Positions 1 to 8,456 of a stretch of 64,000 nt of DNA are shown piece after piece. Below the pieces are notes generated by a model that was given only the letters and a program-made list of their open reading frames with translations, ran no database searches and had not been told where the DNA came from. This stretch comes from UMGS1889 sp900556055 (GTDB taxonomy: Bacteria > Bacillota > Clostridia > Oscillospirales > Ruminococcaceae). The position numbers and the translations under genes were made by a program. Where the stretch lies: contig CABQEV010000003.1 of the NCBI GenBank assembly GCA_902463265.1, positions 124,001-188,000 on the forward strand, given 5' to 3'. Every line of letters begins with the position of its first letter. Position 1 is the stretch's first letter.

Positions 1-693
1 ATGCTCATAGCCTCTGCCGCCGCTCTGATAGGTTCCGTCATCATTTGTCTTTTTGGTGTTGTTTATCGCAAGCTCAATTGTTTCTTCCATCGGGTCGAAA
101 AACGGCTGGCGGTAGGTTCCGTCGGGGAGCATTTCCTTCCACACCGTATTATTGTCACGCTTTTTTGTGTCACGGAACTGATAAGCGGCTTCTGCGCCGA
201 AAACTATGGCGTTTGCGGTGTCTGTTCCCTGCGGAAGCTCGCCCTGATCTACCTTGTAACCGAGTTTGTCAAACTTGGAGAAATCAACACCGTAGATCTG
301 CATCCAGCTTGCCTGATAACGTCCGTTTTTTCCTGCGGTAAGCGTTACCATATCGCTGCTGACCTCCATCTTCGGGAACACTGAATCTACATGCTCGATA
401 GCGGAGAGGGCGGCAACTGCATCGTCATTGAGCTTGGGCTGTTCACCCTGAGATGACGAGCTGTCGCCGTAGGAAATGCTGTAACTGCTGTTGTTTCCGT
501 AGATCGTTACGGCATTCAGGTCGCCCCAGCTTGAAAGCATATTGTCCATTGCGGCGTTCATTCCGAGTCCGAGCGATATCATTACGATGATCGCACAGCA
601 GCCGATGATAACGCCTATTACTGTCAGAAATGTACGTCCTTTTCTGCGCCACAGATTTTTGAGGCACATCGAGATCATATCAGATATCTTCAT
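1..693 (-). CDS. ABC transporter permease, MacB/FtsX type (partial, C-terminus outside window)
   Basis: The first 231 residues read through to the window edge without a stop. The N-terminus has a basic stretch (LKNLWRRKGRTF) followed by one hydrophobic segment (about residues 19-40), then a long extracytoplasmic Ser-rich region. This is the layout of MacB_PCD/FtsX permeases, which have a first TM, a large periplasmic-type domain and then three more TMs. The ATG lies inside the last codons of the upstream surface-protein gene (14-nt overlap), so translation is probably coupled. It is the third gene of an operon with an ATPase of the LolD/MacB type, so it should form the membrane subunit of an exporter or envelope-remodelling ABC complex. 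The substrate cannot be told. The three C-terminal TMs are not visible here. Confidence 0.82.
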   Translation of the reverse strand, partial: MKISDMISMCLKNLWRRKGRTFLTVIGVIIGCCAIIVMISLGLGMNAAMDNMLSSWGDLNAVTIYGNNSSYSISYGDSSSSQGEQPKLNDDAVAALSAIEHVDSVFPKMEVSSDMVTLTAGKNGRYQASWMQIYGVDFSKFDKLGYKVDQGELPQGTDTANAIVFGAEAAYQFRDTKKRDNNTVWKEMLPDGTYRQPFFDPMEETIELAINNTKKTNDDGTYQSGGRGYEH

Positions 694-3217
694 CGTCATC
701 GTCCTCGTACTTCTTTTTGCGCTTTTTCTTTACGACAACGATTATCACAACAACAATGACGATCACTGCTGCGCCTGCGGCTATCCATACCCAGACGGGG
801 ATACCTGACGAGCTGCCGTCCATATCAGTCATTGTGTTGTCATAATTAAAGTCGTCCATTCCTGGGTCATTATCGTAATTCATCGACATAACGGGGATAA
901 TGAACTCCTGAGTCAGCTCCTTGGGTGTGCCGTTTGCGTCCTCGTATGTAACGACGATATTGCCCTTGACCTCGCCCTCGCTGATGTTCGGGATAATTCT
1001 TGTGTCATAGTATTCTTCCTTTCCGCTGTCAACGTTGCCTATGTAATATGCTGTCGATGTCTTGTCAAATCCTTCGCCTTCAACGTCAACGGTAACGTTA
1101 TAAACTGAGCTTTTGCCCTTGTTTACGAATGTCACGCTGATCGATGTTTCCTGTCCCGAATAACATTCTGTCGGCAGCTCGGGGGGATTTGCGGAAAATC
1201 TGTCTTCCTGCTGGAGAGGGATCGTGATCTTTTCGGTCACTGTTTCAGCCTTTGCACGCTTGCTTCCTACCGTATATTCATAATCGAAAATTACTTCAAG
1301 GGGATAGGAATCAGGCTTGGAATCTGCCTTTGCAATCAGGTCGATGTTTATAACTGTTGATGACTTGGGTCCCAGATCTTCGATAAAGAAGGAGTTGGAC
1401 GAATTGGCAGGGGAGAATGCGATCCCGTTGTCGCCCGTGCCTGCTGCGCCCTGAATAACTACCTTGAGGTTCTGGATAGCTGTTGAAGATGATGCATTCT
1501 GAACTGTCAGCGAGAGGGGGAATGTCTTGCCGCCCGTAACATATTCACCGCCGAAATCATAGTCGGTGATGATAATGTTAGGCGCAAATGCCTGTGCTTC
1601 CTCCTGTGTTGTATCCTGCTTTGGATAGCATGAAACTGTTGCGTTTACAGTCGAGCTTTCAACAGACTGCGGATCGTTTGCCTTTGTCTGATATTCGCAG
1701 ATCATGGGGATAACTTCACGTATCGAGGCGATCCCTTTGCAGCCTACGAGGTTGAATGAAAAGCTCTTTGACGCACCCTTTTCAATGTCGAAGGACGCAT
1801 AGGAAAGTCCCTTGTCGATGGCGAATTTAGAGCCGTCAAGTCCGTCAAGAGTAAGTCTTGCGCCGTTTATTTTTCTGCCTGAATTGTTGGTTACGGTTGC
1901 TGTCAGAGTGAATTTTGTGCCTTCGCCGATGCCTGTTCTGCTGACGGTATAGTTAGTCACGGAAAGTCCGTACTTGCTGATGCCGCCCGAAATGCCGCCT
2001 GTGGGGTCGCACTCAACAGAAGCGGCTGCCGATGTGCTTGTAAGCTCAGAGCTGTTGTTGGGATTAACGTAATAATCGACCTTGATGGTAATGCTTTCTC
2101 TTACGGAGGATATGCCGCCCATTGCGACGAGAGGGAAAACTACCTCGGTATGTCCGTTCTTTTCAATGTCAACTCTCTTGACTGAAAGTCCCGAGTCCAT
2201 AACGAATTTCGATGCATCGAGACCGTCGAGATAGACCTTTGCGCCTGTGACATTAACGCCCGTGTCGTTTGAGAGGTAAACGGTCAGATTGAATTTATCA
2301 TCGGGGAGCACGGGGGATTTGCTGACCTTGTAGTTGTCGATCTTCAGTCCCGATTTATTCAGATCGTTTGTGACATTCAGCGAGATGGTTATGGGATCCT
2401 GTGAATGTGCCGTGCCTTTGATATCGTAGGATATTACGTTCAGAGTAAGCTGATAGATGCCTGCGGGTGTCGTCTGCGGGATATTTATCCTGAATGACGG
2501 TGCAAATGCAGTGATATATGCGCCCGATGATATATTCTGCGCCTCAGTCGTAAGCACCTGTATATTTGCCGTATCGGAAGATGTAAGTGTTGCGGAGGCA
2601 GCTGTGATATAGCCCTGTGTTATTGTGCGGAGAGATGGTGTGATCGTAGTTTCAGTGCCTGCTGCTGCGGTGAAATACTGTCCCGAAGCAAGTGTATAGA
2701 CGGGAACATTCGGGTCAGTCTGCTCGGGATCCTTATACTCAACACATTCGATGATGTTGGCTGTCATGGGGATTCCGCTTCCTGTTCCGGAGCTGTTGAA
2801 GAACAGCTTGAAGCTGAATTCATTGCCCGTACCTGTGTACATTACGTTTCCGAAGGACGCAACGACCTTCAGGAAGGTTCCGTCAACAGTGACCTTTTCG
2901 TTGTATGCATCGGGGCTGTTGACAAGGAAGCTTGATGTTTTGTCCGCTCTTGCAAAGTTGAAGTCATTGATGAGAGCTGCGGCATCGGCGGAATTGCTGA
3001 AATTCTGGATAGGTATGTAGGTCGTGATGGTTATGTCAAAATAGCTGCCCTTCGTGATAGAGCCAAGCGTAACGTCATATCCCGAAACATATGCGCCTGA
3101 GCTCAGCTCGGGATTCTTCGGGACTATCGGGGTATCGTCCGCAAAAACTGTCATGCACATTCCTATGCACATAAATACTGCGGTAAGAACCGCAGTAAGC
3201 TTTCGTAATCTTTTCAT
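680..3217 (-). CDS. Secreted, C-terminally membrane-anchored surface protein with repeated beta-sandwich (CARDB/COG1361-like) domains
   Basis: A protein of about 845 aa. It has a signal peptide (KRLRK, hydrophobic core, cleavage near VFA-DD), several repeated Ig-like units, and a C-terminal TM (about 20 hydrophobic residues after GIPVWVW) followed by KKKRKKK and an acidic tail. Two central repeats share the pattern 'GLSVxNYTVSR...FTLTxxVxNxSGxxxxGAxxxLDGLD.SKF', typical of adhesion-like CARDB/COG1361 modules. It sits between the ATPase and permease genes of one operon, so it is probably the exterior partner of that ABC complex rather than an independent adhesin. Start choice: an ATG at 3226 overlaps the ATPase stop (ATGA), but the AAGGA site touches it directly. 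The ATG at 3217 has the correct spacing of 9 nt and is preferred. Confidence 0.75.
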   Translation of the reverse strand: MKRLRKLTAVLTAVFMCIGMCMTVFADDTPIVPKNPELSSGAYVSGYDVTLGSITKGSYFDITITTYIPIQNFSNSADAAALINDFNFARADKTSSFLVNSPDAYNEKVTVDGTFLKVVASFGNVMYTGTGNEFSFKLFFNSSGTGSGIPMTANIIECVEYKDPEQTDPNVPVYTLASGQYFTAAAGTETTITPSLRTITQGYITAASATLTSSDTANIQVLTTEAQNISSGAYITAFAPSFRINIPQTTPAGIYQLTLNVISYDIKGTAHSQDPITISLNVTNDLNKSGLKIDNYKVSKSPVLPDDKFNLTVYLSNDTGVNVTGAKVYLDGLDASKFVMDSGLSVKRVDIEKNGHTEVVFPLVAMGGISSVRESITIKVDYYVNPNNSSELTSTSAAASVECDPTGGISGGISKYGLSVTNYTVSRTGIGEGTKFTLTATVTNNSGRKINGARLTLDGLDGSKFAIDKGLSYASFDIEKGASKSFSFNLVGCKGIASIREVIPMICEYQTKANDPQSVESSTVNATVSCYPKQDTTQEEAQAFAPNIIITDYDFGGEYVTGGKTFPLSLTVQNASSSTAIQNLKVVIQGAAGTGDNGIAFSPANSSNSFFIEDLGPKSSTVINIDLIAKADSKPDSYPLEVIFDYEYTVGSKRAKAETVTEKITIPLQQEDRFSANPPELPTECYSGQETSISVTFVNKGKSSVYNVTVDVEGEGFDKTSTAYYIGNVDSGKEEYYDTRIIPNISEGEVKGNIVVTYEDANGTPKELTQEFIIPVMSMNYDNDPGMDDFNYDNTMTDMDGSSSGIPVWVWIAAGAAVIVIVVVIIVVVKKKRKKKYEDDDDEDI

Positions 3218-3222
3218 TCTGA

Positions 3223-4041
3223 TCATTCCTTATTAAGATTTACCGTGGGTTCGGCATGAGTATTAACGGCGGGCGGCGCACTGTCCGACAGAGATGTTAC
3301 TTCGTCCGCTTTGACTGCTGCTGCTTCGTCTGATTTGAATAGGGGAGATGCGATGGAGACATTTTTCTGGTCGCTGTGGATATCACCGTCTATGAGATGT
3401 ATTATCCTGTCCGCATAAACGGCTATTTCAGGATCATGCGTAACAAGGATAAGTGTCAGGTTATGTTCACGGCACATATGCACCATAAGCTCCATTACCT
3501 CGGTAGTTGTCTTGGTATCGAGGTTTCCCGTAGGTTCGTCCGCAAAGATGACGTTCGGGTGAGCGACAAAAGCCCTTGCGATTCCGACTCGCTGCTGCTG
3601 ACCGCCCGACATCTGGTTCGGATGATGTTTCATTCGCTTTCCGAGTCCAACGGCTTTGAGCATTTTCCTTGCAGCCTTTTCCCTGATTTTTTTCGGTACG
3701 CCCTTGAACATAAGCGGCATTGCCACATTTTCTATCGCATTCATCGTGGAGAGCAGGTTGTATGACTGAAACACAAAGCCTGTGTTTTCCTGTCGGAATT
3801 TAGCAAGCTTTTTTTCATTCAGCTTAGCAACATCGGTCCCTGCGATGATTATTTTTCCCTTTGTCGGCTTTTCCAGACCTGCGAGCATATTCAGCAGCGT
3901 GGATTTGCCCGAACCTGACGTACCTAGTATACAGCAGATCTCACCCTTTTCGATCGACATATTAATGCGGTTCAGAGCGACTACCTTTTCCGTATCCATT
4001 CTGTACACCTTTCGCAGCCCCTCGACCTGAATAAAAGGCAA
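3223..4041 (-). CDS. ABC transporter ATP-binding protein, LolD/MacB type
   Basis: The ATPase has Walker A GTSGSGKST, Q-loop VFQSYNLL, signature SGGQQQR, Walker B VIFADEPTGNLD and H-loop VTHD, all in order. The TGNLD after Walker B is characteristic of the LolD/MacB/FtsE-type exporters that pair with FtsX-like permeases, and such a permease is encoded two genes downstream. An ATG at 4077 opens the frame earlier, but AAGGAAG (4050-4056) lies 8 nt before an in-frame TTG at 4041. That TTG gives the family-typical N-terminus (PFIQVEGLRKVY), so it was chosen. The C-terminal about 45 residues after the core are Ala/Ser/Asp-rich and probably disordered. Confidence 0.9.
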   Translation of the reverse strand: MPFIQVEGLRKVYRMDTEKVVALNRINMSIEKGEICCILGTSGSGKSTLLNMLAGLEKPTKGKIIIAGTDVAKLNEKKLAKFRQENTGFVFQSYNLLSTMNAIENVAMPLMFKGVPKKIREKAARKMLKAVGLGKRMKHHPNQMSGGQQQRVGIARAFVAHPNVIFADEPTGNLDTKTTTEVMELMVHMCREHNLTLILVTHDPEIAVYADRIIHLIDGDIHSDQKNVSIASPLFKSDEAAAVKADEVTSLSDSAPPAVNTHAEPTVNLNKE

Positions 4042-4190
4042 AAGTAACACTTCCTTTCCCCAAAAGATAAACGGCACAGTTAGCCGTTATGTCTTTTTAC
4101 TTATATGATTATAGCATTTTCATTTTCTGATTTCCACAAAAATTCCAAACTGTAATTAAAATAAAAACATTGTAACCGTACTGTAATATA

Positions 4191-4230
4191 AAAAAAAACA
4201 GGCCCGCATTTTTATAATGCAGACCTGTTT
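4191..4230 (-). terminator. Intrinsic terminator of the FecR/InlB-repeat gene
   Basis: On the minus strand a 14-bp stem (arms 4197-4210 and 4216-4229) pairs fully when three G-U pairs are allowed, and is followed by a run of U. It separates the 586-aa gene from the ABC operon downstream. Confidence 0.85.
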
Positions 4231-4262
4231 GATTTTAATGGTCATTATAAAACAGATGCTTA

Positions 4263-6023
4263 TCAAACATAAATTGCTGTGATCGTTATGTTGGAGTGGA
4301 TATTTTCGCCCGAGTTATCCCAGTGTGAGAAGGTCTTGCCCTCGATCTCACGGGGAACGGGAAGCGTTACCGAACTGCCGGCGTATACCTGAGTGGTCGT
4401 TAGCTGTCCGCCGTTGTCGATGGTAACGGTATATACGGTGTTTTCGTTGTCAAACACCGCAGTGATGGTAACATCTGATGTGATGTTGTCAAGCGACCTG
4501 CTCCAGCCGACAAATATCTGACCGGCTGAGTTTCTGTCGGGAGTGAGCGGCGGAACAGCAGATGTTCCGTAGGGAATGCGCTGTGTGTAAAGTGTTCCGT
4601 CGATGCTGAATGTTACGACACATTCAGCGGCAGATGTTTCGCCGCCTTCAAGAAGGGCGGTTATCGTGCAGTCCTCTGTGATATTGGTGAGAGGTCTGTC
4701 CCAGCCTGTTATCACAATTCCGCCCAGAATGATATCGGACGGGATCTCAGCATTTCCGCCGTACGGAACTAACTGTGTTCTGCTTTCTCTGCCGATAACA
4801 AGCGTTACCGTCAGTTCCTTGGCTTCAAAGAGTGCATTTATCGTTATATCCGACGTAATATTTGTTCCTGTATTGTCCCAGCCTGTGAACAGATAGCCTG
4901 TTTTTGTGGGATTTTCGGGGAATACGGCATTTCCGCCTTCTTCGACCTCCTGAGCTGTCCTCATTCCGTCAATATCAAATGTTACGGTGTAAGTTTTTTT
5001 GCCTGTGGACGGTGCAGAGGATTCAGTTGTCTGCGGTGCCGAGGTTGCAGTTGTTGTCGGCGATGTTGTTGCGGGAGCCTGTGTTGTCGTTGTTATTGCA
5101 GCGGATGTCTGGATAACAGATGCGCTGGAGATCACCTGGATATCATCAACAGTTTCTCTCGGAGGTTCTGTTGTGACGGTTTCGGGCATTGTAACACTTA
5201 CAACATCGGTAGTTGTGAATGTATCGGCAGTCTGGATAGACTCTGAGCTGTCGGGAACATCGGTCGTATCTTCAGTTTCCTTTTCGTCTATCACAGCCTG
5301 TATCTCCGCCGCAGAATATGGAAGGGTAACAAAAGCTGATATCTTATAAAGTCCCTTCAAAGCGGCAGTCGGGATATCACTGAGAGCAAACTCATAGTTC
5401 AGCGTATCGAACTGAGATGTTGTGTTGAGCAGAAGTGCTTTTGCAGTGGTCTGCGGGAGAAGCGCAAGGTTCTTGTCAACAGTATTTCCCGCTGCATCGT
5501 AAAGCTGGATATGCATCTTGTTCAGCATATTCCAGCACTGCGTGTAATTCTGCGAATCATAAGCATTGTAAATAACGGCAGCAGCGGTATTATCCATCTC
5601 GAAGAGACCGTTTGCCGTTCTCAGTCGGATAAATCCTTTTTCGGAGCTTGCGTTGTTGACGGAGGCTGTGCCCTGGATAAGATTTATCTCAGAGGGCTTT
5701 CCGCCGCTGAAATCTCCGCTGATTATCGCCTGTGTGTATTCGCCGAGAATAACGAAATTATTGTCCTTTTTCTTGCTTGTCTGGTATGTGACAGTGCAGC
5801 TTCCGCCGCCTTCAACAGTGATTATCTCAAGCTTGCTGAGTCTGTCGCCTGCGGAGAGCTTGGCTCTGCCGTTGTCATTGCTGTCAACATAAACATTTCC
5901 TACTACCTCTGTGACATAAGCACCTGAGCTTCCGCCGCCGCCGTTTACTATCAGGACAGTTGCAATTATCGCAGCGATGGCAAGTGCAGCCGCAGCGATC
6001 GCAATTTTTATATTGGTTGACAT
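4263..6023 (-). CDS. Membrane-anchored FecR-like protein with four C-terminal InlB B-type repeats
   Basis: A protein of 586 aa. An N-terminal TM (about residues 7-27, AIAAAALAIAAIIATVLIV) leads into an extracellular FecR-like region (about 40-160, 'GNVYV..AGDRL..LEIITVEGGGSCTVTY'). A Thr/Ser/Pro-rich linker (about 250-345) follows, then four tandem modules of 58-65 residues with the hallmark 'GGNA..P......GW....NIT.D.TI.A.F' (about 347-586). These are Listeria-Bacteroides (Flg_new/InlB B) repeats, which are usually cell-surface interaction or spacer modules. It is a paralogue in layout of the next gene upstream, which has only the FecR-like part and the linker. No sigma factor or TonB receptor is near, so classical FecR signalling is unlikely. 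Ribosome site AAGGAAG precedes the ATG. Confidence 0.72.
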   Translation of the reverse strand: MSTNIKIAIAAAALAIAAIIATVLIVNGGGGSSGAYVTEVVGNVYVDSNDNGRAKLSAGDRLSKLEIITVEGGGSCTVTYQTSKKKDNNFVILGEYTQAIISGDFSGGKPSEINLIQGTASVNNASSEKGFIRLRTANGLFEMDNTAAAVIYNAYDSQNYTQCWNMLNKMHIQLYDAAGNTVDKNLALLPQTTAKALLLNTTSQFDTLNYEFALSDIPTAALKGLYKISAFVTLPYSAAEIQAVIDEKETEDTTDVPDSSESIQTADTFTTTDVVSVTMPETVTTEPPRETVDDIQVISSASVIQTSAAITTTTQAPATTSPTTTATSAPQTTESSAPSTGKKTYTVTFDIDGMRTAQEVEEGGNAVFPENPTKTGYLFTGWDNTGTNITSDITINALFEAKELTVTLVIGRESRTQLVPYGGNAEIPSDIILGGIVITGWDRPLTNITEDCTITALLEGGETSAAECVVTFSIDGTLYTQRIPYGTSAVPPLTPDRNSAGQIFVGWSRSLDNITSDVTITAVFDNENTVYTVTIDNGGQLTTTQVYAGSSVTLPVPREIEGKTFSHWDNSGENIHSNITITAIYV

Positions 6024-6098
6024 AAGATATAACTTCCTTTCGGGAAAATCAATATATCGCAGTTGATATTATAATGGGTTTTTAGAGGTTCCCATAAT

Positions 6099-6123
6099 AA
6101 AAACCATAATTCAACGGGTTTTT
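6099..6123 (-). terminator. Weak AT-rich hairpin after the FecR-like gene
   Basis: On the minus strand AAAAACC and GGTTTTT form a 7-bp stem with an 11-nt loop ending in U-rich sequence, just after the stop of the 412-aa gene. The stem is weak, and its function as a terminator is uncertain. Confidence 0.35.
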
Positions 6124-6127
6124 AGTA

Positions 6128-7366
6128 TTACATATAGCCGTCAACATCTCCGAAGAATGATACTACCGATCCTGTTTCTGCAGGTACGGGAGCGGGAATT
6201 GGGAGAGTTCCCGTTTCTGACTCAGAAGATGTTTCAGTCGGCACGTAGTTGGAATTTTCGCTTGTTTCGCCGTCCGAAGATGTGTCGGGAGCGGTGGTTT
6301 CCGACTCCGCAGGTGCAGTCGTGACTTCTGAGAAGGATTCCTCCGCAGTGGTTTCCGGGGGAGATGTCTCGGTTGTCTGTTCCGATGATGTTTCGGCTGA
6401 TGTTCCGGCAGATGTAGTTTCAGTATCGCCGCCTGTTGTTACCAGATTGGTTTTGATCTCCGTTTCGGTCGTTTCGGGAGGCTCGGTCGTTGTGATCTCG
6501 ATATTCCCGGCAGATGTCTCGGTGACGGAGGTCTCAGCCTCTGTTCCGTTCTGCATAAGATACTTTTCAGATGCGCCGAAAAGTGCGTCATTAAGCTCGG
6601 AAAGAGAGAACACGATGCTTCTTTCGCCGCAGATCTTTATAAGCTCTTTTATGGTGTAGAAATCAAGGCTTGCTGCTGTGAATTCCTGATTAAGATAGAG
6701 ATATTCAGCGGCAGAATCGCCCGAAATAAGCTGTGCCGAGGTCTTAGGCAGCAGGAGCATGCTGTTTTCGACAGGCTGTGCATTTTTGTCATAAAGCTGG
6801 AGAACTACCGATCCGTCGAGATTGTGGACGGTCGTTATGCTTGCATTTGTGTATTTCAGGTATTCGGGGAGATATTCAAAGCTTGTTCTGAACACCGTTC
6901 CCTTTGCGCTGACCGCAGCATTCGGAGTCTTAACGGCGAAAACCGCCTTTGCCGACATCGGCTTGTTTATCTGGCAGATAACAGCACCCGAAGTGAGGTT
7001 TACGTTCGTTGAACCGTTCTTTGCAGATCCGTCATATGTAATATATGCAGATGTACCCGGTTCAAATGATATTATCTTGCTTCCGTCAACGGATACCCTT
7101 ACGGTGCTTGCGTCGGATGTGGTTATGGTGTCACCGCTTTTGAGTACGGTTCCGACAGCCGGATTAACGGGAACTCCGTCTCTCATTAGAGAAATAACGC
7201 CGTTTATTTCGGATATGGAAACAGATCTTTTAACATTTGCACCTATATATAATATCGCAGCGATTATCACAGCAATGACCGCAGCCGCAGCCAGAGCGAC
7301 CGCCGCAATTGTTTTCTGCGTATCGTTAAGCTTCCTCATAAAAGGGATTTCACGCTCCTTTTTCAT
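6128..7366 (-). CDS. Membrane-anchored FecR-domain protein with Thr/Ser/Glu-rich stalk
   Basis: A protein of 412 aa. Cytoplasmic basic N-terminus, TM at about residues 19-43, then a clear FecR-type domain at about 50-165 ('LKSGDTITTSDASTVRVSVDG...PGTSAYI', 'VKTPNAAVSAKGTVFRTSFE'). The last about 130 residues are a low-complexity stalk of TTE/TSAET/PPET units. It was probably copied or diverged from the same ancestor as the neighbouring 586-aa protein. Start uncertain: AAAAGGAG falls inside codons 3-5 of this frame, and the next ATG (7339, MRKLND) is 15 nt beyond it. The C-terminus ends in GDVDGYM, which resembles the first residues of a dockerin but stops there. Confidence 0.72.
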   Translation of the reverse strand: MKKEREIPFMRKLNDTQKTIAAVALAAAAVIAVIIAAILYIGANVKRSVSISEINGVISLMRDGVPVNPAVGTVLKSGDTITTSDASTVRVSVDGSKIISFEPGTSAYITYDGSAKNGSTNVNLTSGAVICQINKPMSAKAVFAVKTPNAAVSAKGTVFRTSFEYLPEYLKYTNASITTVHNLDGSVVLQLYDKNAQPVENSMLLLPKTSAQLISGDSAAEYLYLNQEFTAASLDFYTIKELIKICGERSIVFSLSELNDALFGASEKYLMQNGTEAETSVTETSAGNIEITTTEPPETTETEIKTNLVTTGGDTETTSAGTSAETSSEQTTETSPPETTAEESFSEVTTAPAESETTAPDTSSDGETSENSNYVPTETSSESETGTLPIPAPVPAETGSVVSFFGDVDGYM

Positions 7367-7386
7367 TTATCGGCATTATTGCTCTC

Positions 7387-7415
7387 ATTATAACATATTA
7401 ATTGTCTTTTGTCAC
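7387..7415 (-). promoter_or_regulatory. Promoter of the 412-aa FecR-like gene
   Basis: Minus strand: GTGACA, 17-nt spacer, TATAAT (-10 at 7387-7392), about 20 nt upstream of the ORF start. Confidence 0.6.
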
Positions 7416-7496
7416 TACTTTTTGACTACAATTTGATTACAATTTATTTTTTAGATGGAAAAAAGCGTGAATTATGTTCTGTTTTTCATGTTTTTC

Positions 7497-7527
7497 ATAA
7501 AAAATCCCGCCTTTTTACGGGCGGGAA
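7497..7527 (-). terminator. Intrinsic terminator of the proline operon
   Basis: Minus strand stem CCCGCC/GGCGGG (7520-7525 with 7506-7511) followed by a U run, directly after the stop of the 299-aa gene. Confidence 0.85.
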
Positions 7528-7532
7528 GTATT

Positions 7533-8432
7533 TTAAAGACCGTTTTCAAGGTTTTGCTCAATATATGTGTCCTTGACAGCAATAAGCGTCAGATTGTCGC
7601 CTCGCTTGGAAACGACATACTCAACATATTTTTCGGGAATGATCTCGTCCTCCGTATCGGCAAGCCATGCAGGGGTAGGGGACACATAGCCGACCTTCAG
7701 CGTATAGCTCTCGCCGATTCTGCTTATCTCTTCTATCCTCGGCGAATAGGAGAAATACTTCGGATTTGACGGAACACGGTAGGATTTTATCTCATCATCG
7801 TAATAAAACTGAAATCCCGGGGTGTTGATGGTCTTATGTTCAAATGTCAGACCTGTTCCGAAAAGCTTGGTAGCGTGCTGTTCAACGTCCATTTCGGGAA
7901 CGATGATAGTATCGAATTCCGATTCGTACTTGCTTTTGTCCTCGTAGAGGATAATATCCCAGATAGCAGCAGTGATCGTAGTGTCGGAACGCAGCTTTAC
8001 TGTCTGGTCGAAGGGTGCAGGATCGCACATAACTATGGGATAGATGAATTTTTCAAATTCCTTTTTCTGCTGTGTATTGTCAGCAATTCCCGCAAAGAAG
8101 CTTACAGTTGCGGAAATAGTGGAGATAAGTCCGATAAGTGCCATGATTATAACGATAACGCCCGTGATTATGTAGCGTTTTTTGATCTGCGCTTCCGTCA
8201 GCACCTTTGCTTCTGCGGCAGGTGCGGCTGCCTCCTGTTCAAGCTCCTCAAACTCGGAGATATCCTCATCGAGAGCATCATCGAAGATCTTTTTGAGGTT
8301 TTCGATGGATTCCGATGACTCTTCCTTGATCTCCTTTTTTATCTTTTTGACATCGGCCCTGCGGACCTTTTTCTTTTTCAGCTTCTTTGTCTGTCCCGTT
8401 TTTTTCAGGTATTCGTCATAGTCGAAAAACAA
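7533..8432 (-). CDS. Conserved-looking membrane protein of unknown function, last gene of proline operon
   Basis: I do not recognise this 299-aa protein. The first about 85 residues are highly charged and probably cytoplasmic (KKLKKKKVRRADVKKIKKE, then an acidic EEFEELEQEAAA stretch). One long hydrophobic segment follows (about 86-117), and the remaining about 180 residues would be outside the cell, as a soluble domain rich in Tyr and Asp without Cys. It starts 24 nt after the proA stop and ends at the operon terminator, so it is cotranscribed with proB-proA. The TTG start has an AAAGGA site 11 nt upstream; no better start exists in frame. A single-pass sensor or structural membrane protein is possible but unproven. 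Confidence 0.7.
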   Translation of the reverse strand: MFFDYDEYLKKTGQTKKLKKKKVRRADVKKIKKEIKEESSESIENLKKIFDDALDEDISEFEELEQEAAAPAAEAKVLTEAQIKKRYIITGVIVIIMALIGLISTISATVSFFAGIADNTQQKKEFEKFIYPIVMCDPAPFDQTVKLRSDTTITAAIWDIILYEDKSKYESEFDTIIVPEMDVEQHATKLFGTGLTFEHKTINTPGFQFYYDDEIKSYRVPSNPKYFSYSPRIEEISRIGESYTLKVGYVSPTPAWLADTEDEIIPEKYVEYVVSKRGDNLTLIAVKDTYIEQNLENGL

Positions 8433-8456
8433 GCCTTCAACAATCCTTTCCGTAGA

